Source: Serinus canaria
Taxonomy: Eukaryota > Chordata > Aves > Passeriformes > Fringillidae
Direction of reading: 5' to 3'
DNA: 64,000 nt
Assembly (NCBI RefSeq): GCF_022539315.1
Contig: NC_066323.1
Location: 15,365,719-15,429,718, forward strand
Shown: one piece after another, positions 35,061-64,000 of the stretch
How the letters are laid out: each line of letters opens with the position of its first letter
Numbering within the stretch: position 1 is the stretch's first letter
Program-made: the position numbers and the translations under genes
The notes under the pieces: model-generated
What the model was told of the DNA's origin: nothing
What the model saw: only the letters and a program-made list of their open reading frames with translations
Database searches by the model: none

Positions 35061-37895
35061 CTATATAGGAAGAAAGCTGGTATGCACAGACCCAGCTTGG
35101 GTATTTACACTCAAGTCCTAAACTTGGAGTGTGGTCCAGGCCAGAGGGAGCAAGTGTCTTTCTTAAGACAAACTCTACCCCCGATATTTTAATCAGATAA
35201 CCCTTTTTTTGGTATGCCCAGGTAGTGGACAAGAGCATTAGTACTGGAAAGGGAAAAAAAAAAAAACAAAAAACATGGAAATGGGTCTTTTATTTAGTCA
35301 AAATATCTTTATTTGGCTGTATTTAGCAGAATACAGCCCCCATTATTTGCTCGTTATTCCCAATTTCTCATGCATCCATTCTTTCAGTACAATATATTAA
35401 CAGCTTGCACCTCGCCAGCACTTTCCAGTTAAGGCTCCCAAAGCATTTACAGACAGCAGTTAACTAATCCTCACAACAACCATTAGCAGTAGGGAAGGAA
35501 AATGATCTGCAGCTGCAGTGAGAAGTCAACATCAACTTTTCCCAAGTTTTTCTTTGATTTCCAGTGTCTAGCTTGTATTATGCCAGGCTTGATGAACATG
35601 TGTTCCTGCAGTTGTATTTCATGCTTTTGAAAGAAAGACTCATTTTGAGCACTCAAAATCTAGAGCTATTTACCAACATCCCTCTTTAGTAACTTTTGAA
35701 GGCCACAAAAAAAGTGAGCAGCAGAATCCAAAACTAGGAACAAGGCATAACTTCCAGTTATATGCTATACTATGAGACATAATTCTCTGTAACTTACCTT
35801 TGGACTTCAAAGCCACAATCCATTCTCTTCTCCTTACACATTATTCTCTACTGGACACATTTCCAGCAGACTTCAGCCTCAGGTACTCACATTTGCATTT
35901 TACTAGCTAGTTTTATATGGAAGTCTCCACAGTCATCAATTCTATCTTTGGATGACTGCAATGAGCATTAATGAAAAAAAAAAACAAAAAACCAAACTCC
36001 AGCACCCCAACAACCTACCAAGCAACAGGTGTGGTCTTTGAGTACTTAAAGCAAACTTCAGAGTTTATGGAAAAGTCTAGTATGTGATGGTTTTAAGGAA
36101 GATAATCTCAACCCCAGGCTTGATTCAAATGAAAGACTAAATATTAACTTGACATTAATACCTTCTTACCAGTAGTGCATCTGCAAAGAGATTCTTCATT
36201 AAACCCTGTAAATTCACAATTATCCCTTGCAAACAGAATTACTACGACTGTTCAAGCAAACAGTAATTTCAAAATATCCATTCAGTTCATATAAATGGTA
36301 TCTTCATGTTAGTCCCATCATAAGAAACTGGCATGGAACACAGACAAAACCATTTCTTAATTAGGTTAACACTGAAAATTCAAACAGTCTGACAAACACA
36401 ATGCAAGTATTTTAACAGAAACAATATAAGATTTCACTGGCTTAAAAAAAACATCTAAATGAGAGGTCCTGGTTATTTCACTGAATTGCTAGACCCTACA
36501 TTTAAAATGGTGCATTTACAGAACTATTCAGATGAATTAGGCTTCTTCACTAAATACTGAAATTCTGATAAGTTGTGCAAGTATTAAAAAATATTAACAT
36601 TTTAAATGTCAACATTACAATTTTAAATAGCCTTGCAAGTGCAATGTTATAAATATTAAAAAAACCCTCAGAGCTACAATTTAATATAATTTATATGAGC
36701 AAATGAAAGTGCTTTTCAAGTATTTATGTTCATTTACAGTTGGATTCTCTTGTATATAATCAGTGCTTAGATGGTACAATTTATCAGTCTTTTTAAAAAT
36801 TCTGGATGCATACATTTATCTGGATGGAATAAATAGTTTCATTTGCAGATATGTGTGCTAAATATTTCAATACAGAATACAATTTGTTTAAATATTGTGT
36901 AAATATGAAATACTGTAAAATGGAAGTATTATAGATTTTGTTGGGAATCACATCCTGATGGGTGTGTGATAACCTGATAATGCCATGGGAGCCCTTGAGC
37001 CATACAGTAATTGCTAATTCTAACAAAATCCCAAATTACTTGGTAAATAGTTTTTTCTTCAGGAGAGACATGTGTTTCTTCAGAGAGCATGTGATCATAA
37101 TAGAGGCCCAATCCTGCCAAATTTGAAGAACTCAAAGATCGCATGATCGATGTCGATAGCCATGGAATCTAAAGAAAACTTCCCAACACTTTCTTCAGCC
37201 AGCCCTTAGCCACAGTCACTCTGGAGCACGCAGCCAGTGCTGTCACCACTGTCTTGCCTGCCCAGTGCCTGCTGTCGCTCCCTCTCTGGCCAGTCAAGCA
37301 CCATTATCATCACAGTGATACAAAAACCTTTGTATTCCTGTTTGCCAGACAGAGGAAGGGTGAGATACATGAGGAGATACTTGTTTATTAGACAAGAAAA
37401 CCAAACCAAAACAACTCCTAATGAATCATTATATAGCTGAAAGTGCACTGAAAATATTTCCTATTGAACCCTACCTCTCTTAAGTGCCAGACTGTCACCT
37501 TAAATGATATCTGCTTAAAACACTGAACATAGGTAAGCTGATACAGGAGCGTTTAGTTTGTCTTGCTGTTTGAAAAGCACATGACACAAGGCAGCATTGA
37601 CATCTTTCATTAAAAATCTGGTGATGCTGTAGTTTTATGGTGAAGATGCAGCTCAGAAATAACAAGGTTCAGCAGATGCCCCTGCAGATGCCATTATAAG
37701 ATTCCTCCAACAAAGTGCTTTGTCATTTGCCATAGACAAAAGTCAAACTCTTGTCCTACCTCACACCACAGTGCTGCACTGGCAATTTATAATTTCTTTC
37801 CAGATGCAGCAGGATTTCAATAAATTATAGCTCTTCAGAGTTAGGCAATTCTTTGTAATAAATCAGTTTCATGTTCTGTGAAGAGTGGCCACCAG
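35061..37895. other. COL4A3: probable COL4A3 3'UTR and downstream intergenic sequence
   Basis: Minus-strand sequence after the COL4A3 stop. Minus-strand AATAAA hexamers occur at 37384-37389 and near 35287-35315, so the 3'UTR could be ~0.5 kb or up to ~2.6 kb. No other exon is recognisable. It also contains the MIR-like fragment listed separately. Confidence 0.5.
35400..35540 (+). mobile_element. ancient MIR-like SINE fragment
   Basis: Resembles amniote MIR-type SINEs: AAAGCATTTACAGACAGCAG, then TTAACTAATCCTCACAACAA, followed by a degraded core (GGGAAGGAAAATGATCTGCA) where intact copies have GGGGAAACTGAGGC. It is heavily diverged, and the edges and subfamily are uncertain. Confidence 0.5.
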
Positions 37896-63730
<25,835 letters not shown>

Positions 63731-64000
63731 CTGCAAAAGCAAGGTATTAAAAACTTGAGTTAAACCACTTAATACTCTACAAAGTCAGTGTTCAATAGCA
63801 TTGAATACAACCTTTAATCTTTTGCATTTTAAGCTTAAAATTTAAAATAAGAATCTGGTTTTGCCTGAGTAGGCATCTACCACTCATGCAACTATTGCAT
63901 ACTGGCAATTATTTTTAAGGGTAAATAATGCTAAAAATCAGTCTCAGGATACATTTCAAGTCAGCAATTACATGTGAGTCTAGGAAATATTCTTGTAAAG

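Overview
This is vertebrate nuclear DNA, almost certainly from a bird. It has large AT-rich introns with GT-AG boundaries, three compact orthologues of human 2q36 genes, CR1-type LINE tails and an LTR whose layout matches a common avian endogenous-retrovirus family. No bacterial genes, CRISPR arrays or operons are present. Gene names rest on protein and exon-structure matches recalled from the human families; no database search was run.

All three genes lie on the minus strand, so they read from high to low coordinates. COL4A3 (alpha-3 chain of type IV collagen) fills 37.9-64 kb. 33 coding exons are visible, equivalent to human exons 20-52. They encode the last ~1,300 residues: an interrupted Gly-X-Y domain and a complete 12-cysteine NC1 domain. 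The first ~370 residues lie beyond the right edge. A 4.8-kb gap follows, holding the probable COL4A3 3'UTR, an ancient MIR-like SINE and an ERV LTR. Next is the CpG-island promoter (32.4-33.5 kb) of MFF, the mitochondrial fission factor. MFF has a noncoding first exon, six constitutive coding exons and two in-frame cassette exons (22.8 kb and 13.9 kb), ending at 11.45 kb. A GC-rich minisatellite of ten units (9.14-9.58 kb) lies just upstream of the promoter of MRPL44 (mitochondrial ribosomal protein mL44). MRPL44 has four exons (8.9-5.66 kb) and a clear AATAAA. The leftmost 5.5 kb holds nothing I can call.

Two neighbouring genes serve mitochondria: MRPL44 in the mitoribosome large subunit and MFF as the outer-membrane DRP1 receptor. 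COL4A3 makes basement-membrane collagen and is unrelated in function. The COL4A3-MFF order is as in human, but MRPL44 next to MFF is not.

Second-look items: a forced non-canonical GC donor in MFF with a competing frame-breaking GT four bases on; a consensus GC-AG intron in COL4A3; a diverged Goodpasture epitope region and loss of the RGD beside NC1; a GTCACGTGAC palindrome in the MFF promoter; and the promoter-proximal minisatellite. I found no undescribed biological system.
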